Shown in pieces: positions 1 to 8,647 of a DNA stretch of 64,000 nt (the stretch's first letter is position 1; the number at the start of each line of letters is the position of its first letter). The translations under genes were made by a program, and so were the position numbers. The DNA is from Clavibacter michiganensis (GTDB taxonomy: Bacteria; Actinomycetota; Actinomycetes; Actinomycetales; Microbacteriaceae). The DNA lies in contig NZ_CP080439.1 of NCBI RefSeq assembly GCF_021216655.1, positions 9,133 to 73,132 of the forward strand, given 5' to 3'. The notes beneath the pieces were generated by a model that ran no database searches, had not been told where the DNA came from, and saw nothing but the letters and a program-made list of their open reading frames with translations.

Positions 1-33
1 GGTTGCCGGTTGCTCGGGTGCCCGGGTGCCCGG

Positions 34-69
34 GTCCTCGGGAGCCCGTGTACACGGGCACCCGAGGAC
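34..69. repeat. 36-bp near-perfect palindrome
   Basis: The two halves are reverse complements except for one mismatched pair, and the centre is GTGTACAC. Short direct copies of CGGGTGCC lie just to the left. The hairpin lies beyond the 3' end of the leftward secreted-protein gene (ends at 210), so it could be a terminator without a T-run, or a binding site for a dimeric protein. Function not established. Confidence 0.5.
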
Positions 70-209
70 TTAATGTTCGACGCGGGCGCGAGGGGCGCCG
101 CGAAGCGTGCCCTCGTACTTACTGAGCGGACCGTGCTTGTGATATGCGGCCGGGTCGGTGGGAGCGTTCGTCGCCTATGGCGAGATGGTATCGAGGCCGA
201 TGAGGGCGA

Positions 210-752
210 TTATCCGCACCAAGCGTGCCAGTAGTCCGGGATGGGAATGTAGATACCCTTCTGGCCGCACTTGGAGGTAGCGATGAGGGAGAATATTCCG
301 CCCAGGGCGCCTCCGACTACGGTGCACGCTACGGCAGTCAAGTAGAGCTGCGAGCAAGTCACGGACCCGGCGACACCCACGGCGGTGCCTACGATAGCTC
401 TGACGGTCAGGCCATTGAGGTGAATGGTTGCGTGGAAATGCCGGTTGAACCACCTCTTAAAAGAGCGCCAGCTCTTTGCATCGCGGAGATGCTGGCTGAC
501 GTCCTGTGGTTTCGATGCGGGACTTCTGGGCACAAATGTTGCTTGCGGGGACGTCGACGCCGGATCAGCGGTTGTTTGTGCGTCGACTGTTTTGGGTTCA
601 GGCGGTGTGCCGTGGTGAGACACGCTGGAGTGTGGAGCCGAATCAGCCCTGGTCTCGGCACGAGCGACGTCTGGCGTGTCGACTACGAGCGAAGCGGATA
701 AAAGTACGATGAAGGTCAGGGCGATGGCCAGCGGGGAGCCGGTTGCTCGCAT
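210..752 (-). CDS. Secreted protein, paralogue of the 9.3-kb gene
   Basis: This 180-residue protein has an N-terminal signal peptide (hydrophobic stretch at about residues 8-22, then an Ala-rich cleavage region), a Ser/Pro/Thr-rich linker, a basic patch (SWRSFKRWFNRHF), a Gly/Ala-rich hydrophobic segment containing two Cys, and the ending CGQKGIYIPIPDYWHAWCG. The protein at 9311-10018 has the same architecture: FKR/LF basic patch, Gly-rich hydrophobic hairpin, then Cys, an aromatic YI-x-(I/F)PD motif and a terminal Cys-Gly. That makes them paralogues although overall identity is low. The start at 752 places the signal peptide at the N-terminus; a GTG at 797 is the alternative. Neither has a good ribosome binding site. 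Family unknown. A membrane-active secreted peptide or bacteriocin-like role is only a guess. Confidence 0.65.
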   Translation of the reverse strand: MRATGSPLAIALTFIVLLSASLVVDTPDVARAETRADSAPHSSVSHHGTPPEPKTVDAQTTADPASTSPQATFVPRSPASKPQDVSQHLRDAKSWRSFKRWFNRHFHATIHLNGLTVRAIVGTAVGVAGSVTCSQLYLTAVACTVVGGALGGIFSLIATSKCGQKGIYIPIPDYWHAWCG

Positions 753-797
753 TGTGGGAGACGTAAGAAAAGAAGATGCACGCACTGAGAGCCTCAC

Positions 798-1348
798 TAA
801 TCAACGAAACGAATCCGGAATCGCTTCCCGGCAAACCGGGAGCAGTTGCCGGGCGCATTGCAGCCCGGAGAAGGCGTAGGTACAAGTTGGCGAGACGATA
901 GGGGGTTGCCCCTCGCTGCGCAGAAGTTGTCCACAGGTTCGCTTGTGCTAAAGCCATGTGAGGTGTAGCTGATCGCGACGGCGACAGGGCTTCGCGCGAG
1001 CACGGCTCATGAAGACGAATCGCAGTCATGGGCGGTGCTAGTGCGATGCCCGTGACAGTCTTGCTGTCGCGTTTTGGGGGTGGTCAATGTCCGACCAATG
1101 AGACGCTTGGCCTAGAGCTCGGTCGCGATGCATCAGAACGACATGACGGGCGACGTGCACAGTTGGGCGTGTGCGGGCCGCACCACCGGTGCCCAACGTG
1201 AAAGGTACATTATCGGCCACTAGGGGAGAGTGTAAAACGACATCGTCCATCTCGAGTGCCGGCACCGACCGCCCCCTCGCCGGCTAACTCTGGGGGCACC
1301 TACTCGACACCGAGCAGGCCGTGAGCCCGGTGTAAGCGGCGCCGTTGA
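798..1348. other. Intergenic stretch without a supportable gene
   Basis: No open frame here shows the G/C third-position pattern of the neighbouring genes. A single match to the actinobacterial DnaA box (TTGTCCACA, 927-935) is present, but one copy is not evidence of an origin. Confidence 0.5.
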
Positions 1349-1561
1349 ACTCCGCGCGCCGCCAACCGTGATGCGTCACAAGCGCTCAGTTCCGTCGACC
1401 CGCCGGCCTACAGCCGGCGCGAGCTTGCCGAGCGCGAGATGCTCCGCACCGCTGGCATCGACTCCAACGAGCGCAGCACACCGCATCGCGACTCGTCGTC
1501 GAGGAGCGCGGGATCGCACGACCCTCGCCGTGGTCGCGGGGACGACTCCCTCGAGCGATAA
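1349..1561 (+). pseudogene. Stranded 3' end of a second traA relaxase gene
   Basis: Translation of 1349-1561 gives about 70 residues that match the extreme C-terminus of the intact TraA at 13.2-17.6 kb. RDASQA aligns with RDATQA. SRRELAEREMLRTAGID aligns with SRELEERDMLRDAGID, followed by NERST against DERST. Both end in GDD-S/G-LER and a stop. The frame is closed upstream by TGA at 1346-1348 and nothing of the rest of the gene is nearby, so this is a leftover of another copy. It implies that the replicon once carried, or recombined with, a related transfer region. Confidence 0.8.
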
Positions 1562-1905
1562 TCGACGCTCAACGACGTCGGCTTTCCTCGATCCACGTTG
1601 AGAACGCACGGACACGCGCCCTGCTCCGCTCGAGCGCGAACCGCTGGCCCACCCGCGGCCAACTTGCCGTCGTCCATGACGACGGCACCCACGCGTACGG
1701 CCCACACCCGCGTCGACCGCACGGCCCCCTCGACTGGCGCGAAGCCCGACGCATCGTCGAGCTCGAGCGCGCAGGCACCGCCCACCGCACCGTCGCACTT
1801 CAGCCCTCCTCCCCCATCGCCGTCGAGGACATCCAGGACATCGAGGAGGTCAAGGCCGCCGAGCGTCTCCTTGTGGATCTGCTCGGGGCCGTCCGCATCG
1901 CCTGA
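1561..1905 (+). pseudogene. Coding remnant without start codon, function unknown
   Basis: An open frame ending at TGA 1903-1905 encodes about 114 residues with clear actinobacterial codon bias. It includes a Pro/His-rich middle and an acidic C-terminal helix rich in Glu, Asp and Ile (VEDIQDIEEVKAAERLL). No ATG, GTG or TTG in frame lies between the traA remnant and the biased part, so I treat it as the 3' part of a gene truncated together with the traA remnant. Family not recognised. Confidence 0.45.
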
Positions 1906-1942
1906 CCTCTCAGCGCGGCCTGGTCAAGTGATGCGCGACCAG

Positions 1943-2617
1943 CTAGTCCGACAGCGAGCTGCTGCCGTTCGTTGCTCGGGGCCGTCCTCTCAGCCAGCGT
2001 GCCAGCGCCCGGCGAGGTCGTCGAGTCTGGGGTGTAACTGTTGGCGCGCCTGCGTCCGGTCGAGCGACCGCGCTCACCGCTTCACTGCGAACGTATGCCT
2101 CGTCAATAACCCCATCGGCAAACAACTGCGCTGCTAATGTTTCGCGCTGCGCACGCGTGTTGAGCGTGCTAGCAAAAATCCTCATGGCAATAGTCAACGC
2201 AATCATGGTCGCTGCCCCGCCGAACGCGGCTGGCAAGGTGGTTCGGAATGCTTTCAGTGTTCGTGGGTTGAGATCTTCAAGAGTCCCGACAGTAAACAGT
2301 ATAAAAAGCAGCACGGCGACAAGCACGGCCCAAATGATTCCCACAAATATCAGCCTGTTTCTGCGAGTGCTCTGGTCTATGTCCTTCTGTACCAGCGTCA
2401 TGGCTGCAAGACGAAGCGAGTCCCGTTCGATGGACAGCTCCAAGGCCTGACGGGCGCGGCCCGCCGGCATGGTGCCGACGAGCGCAGCCGAGGACCGCAG
2501 AGACCTCTTGAGCCGCGCAGGCTCCGAGAGCTGCAAAACCCGAGCCAATGCCGTCACTGCACTGGCGCCTCCAACAACGGTCGTGAGCACTCCGGGTAAT
2601 GAGTCTGTCCATGCCAT
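1943..2617 (-). CDS. Membrane protein of unknown function
   Basis: This 224-residue protein has a predicted cytoplasmic helical N-terminal half followed by two transmembrane helices at about residues 92-117 and 133-153, then a basic, Pro-rich tail. No catalytic motif is visible. I chose the ATG at 2617 (MAWTDSL); an upstream start at 2692 would add 25 poorly conserved-looking basic residues. Third-position GC is lower than in neighbours, as is common for plasmid accessory genes. It lies next to another membrane-protein gene on the same strand, with a 107-bp gap. Confidence 0.6.
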   Translation of the reverse strand: MAWTDSLPGVLTTVVGGASAVTALARVLQLSEPARLKRSLRSSAALVGTMPAGRARQALELSIERDSLRLAAMTLVQKDIDQSTRRNRLIFVGIIWAVLVAVLLFILFTVGTLEDLNPRTLKAFRTTLPAAFGGAATMIALTIAMRIFASTLNTRAQRETLAAQLFADGVIDEAYVRSEAVSAVARPDAGAPTVTPQTRRPRRALARWLRGRPRATNGSSSLSD

Positions 2618-2724
2618 GTGCTGAGCGTACCGACGTTTCAGGAACTTACTCGGGTAGCTCGTCCTCGGCGGCGTCCTCAGCCCTCGAAACACGCCGGCAG
2701 CACCTCAACGACGCAGTTGAGCTG

Positions 2725-3099
2725 CTAGGAAAGTTGCCACACCCATGAGGCACCCGGTGTGATCGCTGGGATCAAGGCAACTAAAATGTTTACTGAAGCG
2801 AAGATTCCCATCGGTACGGCGCCGAACATCGCTACCAAGATGGCGGTAATCATAATGCTTCCGTGCAGCGTGGCCCAAAGATTGGGCCTCACCGTGAAAT
2901 GAGTTGCGCAGAACGAAGCGAGTGTCACCAAAACGGGCAAAACTGCCTCAAGGGGATGCCACAAATCTCTCGGCGCGCCGACCTGCTGATATCCGTCCAG
3001 CATTCCGCATACGAACGCAAAAATCCCGAGGCAACCCACGGCCGCTGCGTAGCGTATGCGTTTTGTGGACTGGCTTACAGCCACAGCGGATGATGTCAT
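2725..3099 (-). CDS. Small multi-TM membrane protein (paralogue of 35419-35898)
   Basis: This 124-residue protein has four predicted membrane segments. The N-terminal region (about residues 15-40) contains CLGIFAFVCGMLDGYQQVG, which matches CIFAFVSGLIDGYREVVG in the protein at 35419-35898; length and helix spacing also match. The two genes are therefore paralogues at distant places in the replicon. The start at ATG 3099 is set by this alignment; the longer upstream frame is Pro/Arg-rich and unlikely. Function unknown. Confidence 0.65.
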   Translation of the reverse strand: MTSSAVAVSQSTKRIRYAAAVGCLGIFAFVCGMLDGYQQVGAPRDLWHPLEAVLPVLVTLASFCATHFTVRPNLWATLHGSIMITAILVAMFGAVPMGIFASVNILVALIPAITPGASWVWQLS

Positions 3100-3295
3100 C
3101 TGGCGATCGTACGGTGATGCTCTTGGTCGGCTCGGCTCTCGGACCTCCCCCCTTTCGGGAGGGGGTTGATCGAGCGGGCATGCCCTTGCCGCCGGACGCC
3201 GGCGGAACAGACGAGCGAGGGCGTAGCTGCTCCAGGAGCCGCGACGCGGCGCTGAACCCTCGGACGGTGCCGCTATGCGGCGCTGTGGGCTGCCG

Positions 3296-3640
3296 ACGTG
3301 CTTCACGCCGTGGACCGCGCTCCCGTTCAAGGCACTGATCACTGGCGCGGACCTGCCGAACGCGTTCCAGTACTTCATCGCCATCGAGCGCCTGCTCGAC
3401 GCCGAGGTCACTCCCGGGGAGGGGCTCCTCGTGCTCGCCGGTTACGCGATCATCTACTAGTTGCCGTGCCTCGTTCTCCTCGCGGTCGGGATCCTCGCCG
3501 GCCGGCGGACGCGCGCGCTGTCGACTCGTGTCACGACGCGCTTCGGCACCGGCGAGGTGAGGGAACCTTCAGTGGTGGCGGTGCCGCTGATGCTGCTCGG
3601 ACTGCTCATCGCCCTGCTGCCCTTCTGGCTGCTGCGCTGA
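3296..3640 (+). pseudogene. GAP-family-like membrane protein remnant with in-frame amber stop
   Basis: Translation shows the C-terminal half of a GAP-family (Sap, sulfolipid-1-addressing protein-like) membrane protein. It begins near ALITGADLPNAFQYFIAIERL, runs through a hydrophobic segment, hits TAG at 3458-3460, and continues in the same frame with three more hydrophobic stretches to TGA at 3640. The reading frame and codon bias are kept across the TAG, so decay is recent. The N-terminal half is missing. Family assignment rests on the residue pattern only. Confidence 0.6.
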
Positions 3641-3827
3641 CCTTCGCGTTCGCAGCGGTCCGGGTAGGAATTCCCTGATGCGACTGCCGTGATGCGTCGC
3701 TTGCCGTCCTCGACTGGACAGTCGATCAGGACGAGAGTGAACGGCCGAGCGTGACATAACGTCCCTTAGCGGTGCGCGAGTCGAAGCGGCGAGAGGGGCA
3801 ATCAACCGCCTTCAACAACTGCGCGCG

Positions 3828-4772
3828 TCACGCGTCCTCGCGAGGATCTGTCCCCTCGCCTGCGACCCAGGTCGACGTGGCCGGATCCCAACGCCCCTCG
3901 GTGATGGTTCCGTCGAGGACGGGATCGAGGAACGAGGAGACGAGCTCGACCGCATCCTCGATCCGAGGACAGTGATCTGCGAGCGGCGTCGTCGCTGCCA
4001 TGCGTCGATATGCGAGGCCCCAGTGCTCGGGGGCGGTAAGGTGATCGACCGGCTCGAGGGAGCGAAGCAGGAACTCCTGGCTGACGGCGACCCGGAGCTC
4101 GGTCGCGTCGACGGTCTCGAAGGACGCGATCATGGCGAGGTCCACGAGGTCCTTCTCCCGCGACGACGGCCGGCCTTCTGGGCCGTACACCTGGATCGTG
4201 GCGCAGAGCTTGTCGCTGACCTGGTCGACGAGCGGGTACAAAAGGTAGTCGTACGTGCGGAACTTGAGCTGCGTCAGGCGGTTGGCCGGCGCTCGACGCT
4301 CAGGTTTTGCCGTGGGCATGTGTCCCACGGCCAGGTCGATTCCGATCTTGCCGTGCGAGGTCACTCCGAGGTACGCGTCGAATGTGACCCGGCATCCGCT
4401 CGTGTACGGCTGGTTCTCGCCGGTGAGCAGCTCTGTCCGCGATTTGTAGACGAAGCGGAAGTGATCGCCGAGATCCCGTGATGCGCATTCGACGAGCTCG
4501 TCGACGGCGGCGTCGAGCGCGCCTTCCGTTGCCGCCAGGTCGATGTCGAGCGTCGAACGGCTGCGCGGCATGCGCGCCAGCATGCCCGTCCCTCCCTTCA
4601 GCACGAACATGGGCTCGTCGTCGGCGAACACGCGGCAGAGGAAGCGATCGAACATCGTCTGCTTGATGAGATCGCCCACGGAGGGCGATGCCCCTTGCGC
4701 GGCCTTCTGCGCGGCCGTCTTGATCGCGGCCCTGGCTGCGGGACCCGAGCTGTAGCCCAGCGGGTCAGGCAC
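3828..4772 (-). CDS. abiEii: AbiEii/AbiGii-family nucleotidyltransferase toxin
   Basis: This 314-residue protein is the toxin of a type IV toxin-antitoxin system. The nucleotidyltransferase signature is visible at about residues 45-75: VLKGGTGMLARM, then RSTLDIDL, which supplies the GG motif and the Asp-x-Asp metal ligands. A central KLCATI and KDLVDL region is typical of AbiEii proteins. AbiEii toxins are thought to transfer nucleotides to RNA (tRNA in the MenT relatives), stalling growth and aborting phage infection. The start is a GTG at 4772 that overlaps the antitoxin stop (GTGCCTGA), indicating translational coupling. No damage to the active site is seen, so the pair should be functional. 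Confidence 0.85.
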   Translation of the reverse strand: MPDPLGYSSGPAARAAIKTAAQKAAQGASPSVGDLIKQTMFDRFLCRVFADDEPMFVLKGGTGMLARMPRSRSTLDIDLAATEGALDAAVDELVECASRDLGDHFRFVYKSRTELLTGENQPYTSGCRVTFDAYLGVTSHGKIGIDLAVGHMPTAKPERRAPANRLTQLKFRTYDYLLYPLVDQVSDKLCATIQVYGPEGRPSSREKDLVDLAMIASFETVDATELRVAVSQEFLLRSLEPVDHLTAPEHWGLAYRRMAATTPLADHCPRIEDAVELVSSFLDPVLDGTITEGRWDPATSTWVAGEGTDPREDA

Positions 4773-5769
4773 CGGAGTCCCTCGTCGCGCTCTCGCGCGC
4801 TCTGCTCTGTTTGGAGCGATCGGTGATGCGTTGCGTTCGCACGGGGATGCCGCGGATCTCGTTGAGGAGCATCTCCGAAATGTAGCCAGTCTGCGGCCTG
4901 AGGGCACGGGCGACCGACTCGCTGACGATCTCCGGGACGCCGATCCGTCCGATCGCCGCGGATGCGATCCGAGAGATGTCCGGCAGGGCGCCTGACGTCT
5001 CAAGGATCGAGCGGGAGAGCGACTTCGCGATTTCCTCGCCGATCCTGACCTGTATCGCATTGAATGCCGTCGTGTTGCCTCGGGATGCACCCTCGAGAGC
5101 CCGCTGGAGCCGAGAGGCGGCGTCCACTCCCCCGAGCTCGAGGAGCTGGCGGAGGAACCCGGCTCCATCATCGGCTGGCCGGCCGGGGCGCCGGGCGGCC
5201 GGCTCGAGAAGATCGGCGAGGCGGTCGAGGTCGATGGACTCAGCGCGGACAGCGTCGGCGAGCACGTCCGCGACCAGGCTGAGGTCCTGGTCCTCGAGGA
5301 CGAGGTCGGCGATGGTGCGTTCGATGGCTGTCGTCGGGAGCCCGGCGACGATCGTCACGTCATGTGGGTCGAGCTGATCCTGCCGGTAGCGGACGTCGCT
5401 CCGTTGCGACTGGCGGCGCTTCGAGGTGATGAAGTCGTAGGGCTCCGGCTGCAGGTCGCCATAGCCGTGGAGGTGAGCCGCCGTGCTACCGCCGACCACA
5501 GCGCGAGGGTCACCCGATGTGATGCGTTCCTCTGCCGTCCTACGTGAGTCGGTGCTGATCCATGCTGCTCGGATCGGGTCCCACTCTCCCGGCGCGCTGC
5601 CGGCATCGCGGTACACGCCGTGTGCCATCCGCTCGAGCAGGCCGCGCTGAGCCAGTCGTGACAGCTGCAGGCGGGACACCCCGACGGCCTCGGCCTGGGC
5701 TGTGGTGACCATGCCCCACTGCCCTGCGGTGAGTTCCGCCAGGAGAGGAAGGGCGTCAAGGGACTTCAT
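4765..5769 (-). CDS. abiEi: AbiEi-type antitoxin / transcriptional regulator
   Basis: This 334-residue protein starts at ATG 5769 and precedes the toxin gene. The N-terminal winged-helix region (WGMVTTAQAEAVGVSRLQLSRLAQRG), followed by GVYR and, further on, AVVGGSTAAHLHGYGDL and LPTTAIERTIADLV, is the typical AbiEi/'type IV antitoxin' layout: DNA-binding domain, then the antitoxin domain. Such proteins repress their own operon and neutralise AbiEii without direct complex formation. The long C-terminal region (about residues 190-334) is helical and more variable. Upstream DNA (5770-5885) should hold the autoregulated promoter. Confidence 0.85.
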   Translation of the reverse strand: MKSLDALPLLAELTAGQWGMVTTAQAEAVGVSRLQLSRLAQRGLLERMAHGVYRDAGSAPGEWDPIRAAWISTDSRRTAEERITSGDPRAVVGGSTAAHLHGYGDLQPEPYDFITSKRRQSQRSDVRYRQDQLDPHDVTIVAGLPTTAIERTIADLVLEDQDLSLVADVLADAVRAESIDLDRLADLLEPAARRPGRPADDGAGFLRQLLELGGVDAASRLQRALEGASRGNTTAFNAIQVRIGEEIAKSLSRSILETSGALPDISRIASAAIGRIGVPEIVSESVARALRPQTGYISEMLLNEIRGIPVRTQRITDRSKQSRARESATRDSGA

Positions 5770-5885
5770 GTGACGATTGTATCTCCCAAAGAGATACAAA
5801 CCAAGCAGTTTCTCGTCTCCGGAGTCGCAACGGCTCTGGCTTTGAGGCGCCTCCCGGTCCTGGAGGTGGCCTGCGCCGGCTGTCG

Positions 5886-6156
5886 TCAGAGCGCGCCTGT
5901 GCGCCCCATCGACAGTGTCCTCAGCATCGCATTCACGCGAGCGCGGTCCTCCAGGTACCGCCGCGGCTTCCTGTTCGGCTTCGACCGCGGCGGGTCGAGC
6001 AGGACGACCCCAAGGTCCTCGAGGGCATAAGAGGTGCATGGCCATCATCGAGCTCGACACCCCGAGAGCGCGCGCCAGTTGGGGAGGCGTCATGGGATCG
6101 TGCGTCAGTCGGTGGCGGATGGCCGCGACGCGGATCCGACTACCGAGTGCGTCCAT
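5886..6156 (-). pseudogene. Frameshifted winged-helix regulator
   Basis: From ATG 6156 the frame encodes a helix-turn-helix (LGSRIRVAAIRHRL, then PPQLARALGVSSSMMAMHL). The natural continuation, YALEDLGVVLLDPPRSKPNRK and onward to TGA at 5886, lies in the +1 frame, so a one-base indel near 6035-6040 has broken the gene. The intact product would have been about 90 residues, the size of a small ArsR/MarR-like winged-helix protein. It lies just upstream of the AbiE pair but is not needed for it. Confidence 0.5.
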
Positions 6157-6307
6157 GCTCCGCTCGAGCTCGACGGGAAGCGGCGGTCGGCCGATGACTG
6201 TGCGGCCTCGATCTCAAAGGGCGGCGTCGGCCGCGGAGCTTCCGCCCGCCGACGAGGCGGGAAGACTGGCGCCTCGGCTGAGGTGGCCTTCGTGCAGGGC
6301 TTGGACT

Positions 6308-6637
6308 GCATGGCGGTACGCCCTCGTCACGTGCCCGTGGACGCGGTACTACCTCAGCCCCGAGCGCGACGTCGTGCTCGCGCTGTTCGGGACCCGCACC
6401 GGGTGGCACATCGGAGACCACATCGCTGCGGCACCGGGAACGGGCCGCGGCCGTGCGCTGCGGGTCCTCCTGCTGCCCGAGCTGCTGCCCGTCGCGGACG
6501 CCCGGCGCGTGACGATCCACGCGACGGCCGCGTCACCCGAGCTGGCCGCGCTCTACATGGCCGAGCTCCCGGGCCCGGTCGACGTCGGCGGAGGCATGTT
6601 CCGCGGCCGTCGTCTCCGCCGGCCCCCGGCTGCCTGA
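6308..6637 (+). pseudogene. Partial coding fragment, acetyltransferase-like pattern
   Basis: The frame ending at 6637 shows strong coding bias from about 6308 onward and encodes roughly 108 residues (YLSPERDVVLALFGTRTG, then GRGRALRVLLLPELLPVAD, then a beta-strand and ELAALYMAELPG). The succession resembles the C-terminal half of a GNAT fold, but no acetyl-CoA loop can be confirmed. There is no start codon in the biased part, so it is a fragment. It overlaps antisense with the 3' end of the leftward gene at 6533-6940, whose own tail is probably fortuitous. Confidence 0.35.
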
Positions 6638-6940
6638 GCGCGAGCACGCCGCGAACGCGATCAGCTCGGCGCTGTGCTGCACCATCCACGCCACGGCCGT
6701 GTTCAACGAGTGCTCGCGGCGGATCCAGATGCGCTGGCCCTGGTCGTTGCGGGCGTCGGCGTAGAGCTCGAAGGTAAACGGGTCTCCGAGCTCCGCCCGG
6801 TGCCGGATCACGTACCCGAGCACGGGCCGGTCCTCGACCTGGATCCGCCAGTAGCCGGCCTCGAGGTGCGCCCAGGGGTGCGCGCCGACGTCGCGCACGA
6901 GGCTGTCGATGCCGTCGAGCTTGCTCTTGACCTTGCTCAC
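6533..6940 (-). CDS. Conserved hypothetical protein (paralogue of 39155-39490)
   Basis: The GTG at 6940 preceded by GGAGGAGAG is the preferred start; it aligns with the GTG start of the paralogue at 39490. Residues about 5-80 share the core AHPWAHLEAGYWRIQVEDRPVLGY, then ELGDPFT and ADARN--GQRIW, with near identity between the two. The last 40 residues have no match in the paralogue and run over the antisense fragment at 6308-6637, so the natural C-terminus may have been lost. Function unknown. The Trp- and Arg-rich core suggests a small soluble domain. Confidence 0.6.
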   Translation of the reverse strand: MSKVKSKLDGIDSLVRDVGAHPWAHLEAGYWRIQVEDRPVLGYVIRHRAELGDPFTFELYADARNDQGQRIWIRREHSLNTAVAWMVQHSAELIAFAACSRSGSRGPAETTAAEHASADVDRARELGHVERGQLG

Positions 6941-7087
6941 CGGGTGCTCTCCTCCGTCGATGCGATCGAGTGGGAGCGTCCGGCCGCGCTCGTCGGCAAG
7001 CGTACGAGCGTACGAGCGGCCACCGGCCATCGGCCGGAACATGGAGTAGGACCACGAGCGCCGGTCACTGGGCGTGCGGCGGTAGAC

Positions 7088-7160
7088 GTCTTAGTCTTCG
7101 TCTTGGTGGGCGTCTTGCTCTTCGTCTTGCTGTGCGTTTTGCTGATCGTCTTGCTCATCG
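7088..7160 (-). repeat. AGCAAGACG-type simple repeat
   Basis: About eight imperfect copies of a 9-base unit lie here. Read leftward in one frame they give a Ser/Thr-Lys-Thr run starting at ATG 7158; in another they give an acidic Asp/Glu/Gln peptide. The same kind of repeat encodes the Ser-Lys-Thr tail of the gene at 46.5 kb. The 319-bp space between 6941 and 7259 holds nothing else I can support. Confidence 0.55.
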
Positions 7161-7259
7161 TTCTTGGATGTCATAGCTTTGACATGCCTCCCGTTACGAC
7201 GGGTCAGGAAGAAGACCTTGGAACCCCAGCCGGACGACTGGATCTAGGGTCTTTCGCTT

Positions 7260-7850
7260 TTAAGGGTCCAGCGAGTCCGTCGTGCGAGCCTCGATGAGCA
7301 GCGTCGACCGGAGCTCGTCGTAGTGATCCGTGTTGCCGAGGTGAGCGGCGTTGATGGAGCCCAGGACGGCGTCCGCGATCCACAGCAACGGCTCGTCTCC
7401 GCCGCGCTGGTGGCCGATGCGGAGCCGCCGGTCGAGCCCCTGGGACTGCAACCCCACGATGTGGGCCCGGTCAGCCTTGTCCTGGCCATCGGACCGGCAC
7501 TCCAGGGTCAAGTCGAACGTCTCCATCGTGACGAGCTCGTGATAGAGCGTCTCGAGGCTCTTGCGCCGGTACCGCTCGACCTTCCTTCGGTACGTGTCCA
7601 GGTGGGAGACGACGATGTTCATGGGCCCGAGCTCGACGATGCGAGACACGATGTCGCGATGGCGCCGGTCGCTCTCGTCCGTCCAGTGCAGCTTGATCTG
7701 GCCTGGCAGCAGCAGCGGCCGCAACTGCTCGCGAATGCTGTCGCAGTCCGCCTCGTCGATGAGCGCCGCGCAGACCAGGTACTCCTGCCGCTCATCGCCC
7801 CGGCTCGCCGTTGACTCGTCGAGGAAGGCACGGAAGGCGGAGGGGGGCAC
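7260..7850 (-). CDS. DUF3800 domain-containing protein
   Basis: This 196-residue protein opens with AFLDEST, matching the FLDESG motif at the start of DUF3800 proteins (predicted RNase H-like fold). Later acidic residues are also present, for example the aspartate-containing strands around LHWTDESDRRH and the C-terminal WIADAVLGSINAAHLGN. The family is common on mobile elements and phages and is suspected to have nuclease activity, but its role is not established. The gene stands alone, with a 330-bp gap upstream. Confidence 0.75.
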   Translation of the reverse strand: MPPSAFRAFLDESTASRGDERQEYLVCAALIDEADCDSIREQLRPLLLPGQIKLHWTDESDRRHRDIVSRIVELGPMNIVVSHLDTYRRKVERYRRKSLETLYHELVTMETFDLTLECRSDGQDKADRAHIVGLQSQGLDRRLRIGHQRGGDEPLLWIADAVLGSINAAHLGNTDHYDELRSTLLIEARTTDSLDP

Positions 7851-8189
7851 TCCCCCACGCTAGCCACCCGCGCGCCAGCACTTGGCCGCGCGGTGTGCGT
7901 CGCGATCGGGCCGGGTCCGCGAGCACAGCGAGAGGGCGTCGGGCTAGGACTGCGGATCGTTACGGAACCACAACATGTGGGGGTCTACAACAGACTCGCT
8001 GGGTAGATGTCGTACCTCGCCTGTAGAATTAGGGGCGGAACGTAGTACGACCCCGCACCCGTCGGGGAAGCCGAGCGGTACGGGGCCGATTCACCAGTTT
8101 CCAGGCCGGTTCATCGACCTTAACACCGTCGCGAGGGGCGCTACCCGAGTGCCTTCGGCCCACACGCTGCGCGTTCCAGGAAGAAGCCC
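7851..8189. other. Intergenic stretch
   Basis: No coding frame with actinobacterial bias is present. It must hold the promoters for the leftward DUF3800 gene and the rightward pair at 8190-8581, but I cannot place them with confidence. Confidence 0.4.
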
Positions 8190-8357
8190 ATGGCCACGAA
8201 CACCGGACGCGGATCCCGCGTCGGCGCCGTCCGAGGACGGTCGCAGACCCACAACCCGAAGACCGACACCTACGTGAAGCGCGACACCTCATCGGGACGC
8301 TTCATGGACGGCAAGTCGGACGGGACGCCCTTCAAGGGCGTCTGGAAGGAGAAGTAG
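8190..8357 (+). CDS. Small basic hypothetical protein
   Basis: This 55-residue protein is rich in Lys, Arg, Gly and Thr (MATNTGRGSRVGAVRGRSQ...KGVWKEK). A GGAAG ribosome-binding sequence lies 8 bases before ATG 8190. It ends two bases before the start of the DUF2188 gene, so the two are probably co-transcribed. Proteins of this kind often sit next to DUF2188 genes in actinobacteria. No function known. Confidence 0.65.
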   Translation: MATNTGRGSRVGAVRGRSQTHNPKTDTYVKRDTSSGRFMDGKSDGTPFKGVWKEK

Positions 8358-8359
8358 AG

Positions 8360-8581
8360 ATGGCTCGCAAGCGATATGACGTCGTGTACAAGCTCTCCGT
8401 CTGGACGGTGACCCATGCGGGGTCGACCGTCTCGACGCACAGTACCAAGCAGTACGCGATCGACGCTGGGGTAGCTCTGGCCCGGGCCAATCAGCCCAGC
8501 CAGCTCATTATCCATCAGTCGGATGGAACAATCGAGGACGAGCGCACGTACGGGAACGACCCCTTCCCGCCTCGGGGATAG
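8360..8581 (+). CDS. DUF2188 domain-containing protein
   Basis: This 73-residue protein has the complete small-domain pattern: V/HSTKQYAIDAG, ALARANQPSQLIIHQSDGTI, then ERTYGNDPFPPRG at the C-terminus. That matches DUF2188, a short alpha/beta domain of unknown function frequent on plasmids and chromosomes of soil bacteria. It is the second gene of a two-gene unit and is followed directly by a hairpin terminator. Confidence 0.8.
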   Translation: MARKRYDVVYKLSVWTVTHAGSTVSTHSTKQYAIDAGVALARANQPSQLIIHQSDGTIEDERTYGNDPFPPRG

Positions 8582-8590
8582 CACCGCACG

Positions 8591-8625
8591 AGCGGCCGGC
8601 ACCTTCCGGTGTCGGCCGCTTCTTT
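8591..8625 (+). terminator. Rho-independent terminator
   Basis: A 13-base stem (AGCGGCCGGCACC with one G-U type mismatch) and a TTCC loop are followed by TCTTT, ten bases after the DUF2188 stop codon. Confidence 0.8.
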
Positions 8626-8647
8626 AGCTGCCGCCGGTGGCTACGGC

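Noticed and set aside
927..935. DnaA-box-like TTGTCCACA
   Set aside because: A single match, with no cluster, AT-rich element or replication gene nearby.
1038..1265. 75-codon leftward open frame
   Set aside because: No codon bias, no ribosome binding site and no recognisable similarity.
6937..7158. 73-codon leftward frame beginning with Ser-Lys-Thr repeats
   Set aside because: Apart from the simple repeat it has no coding bias and it runs into the start of the next gene; kept only as a repeat.
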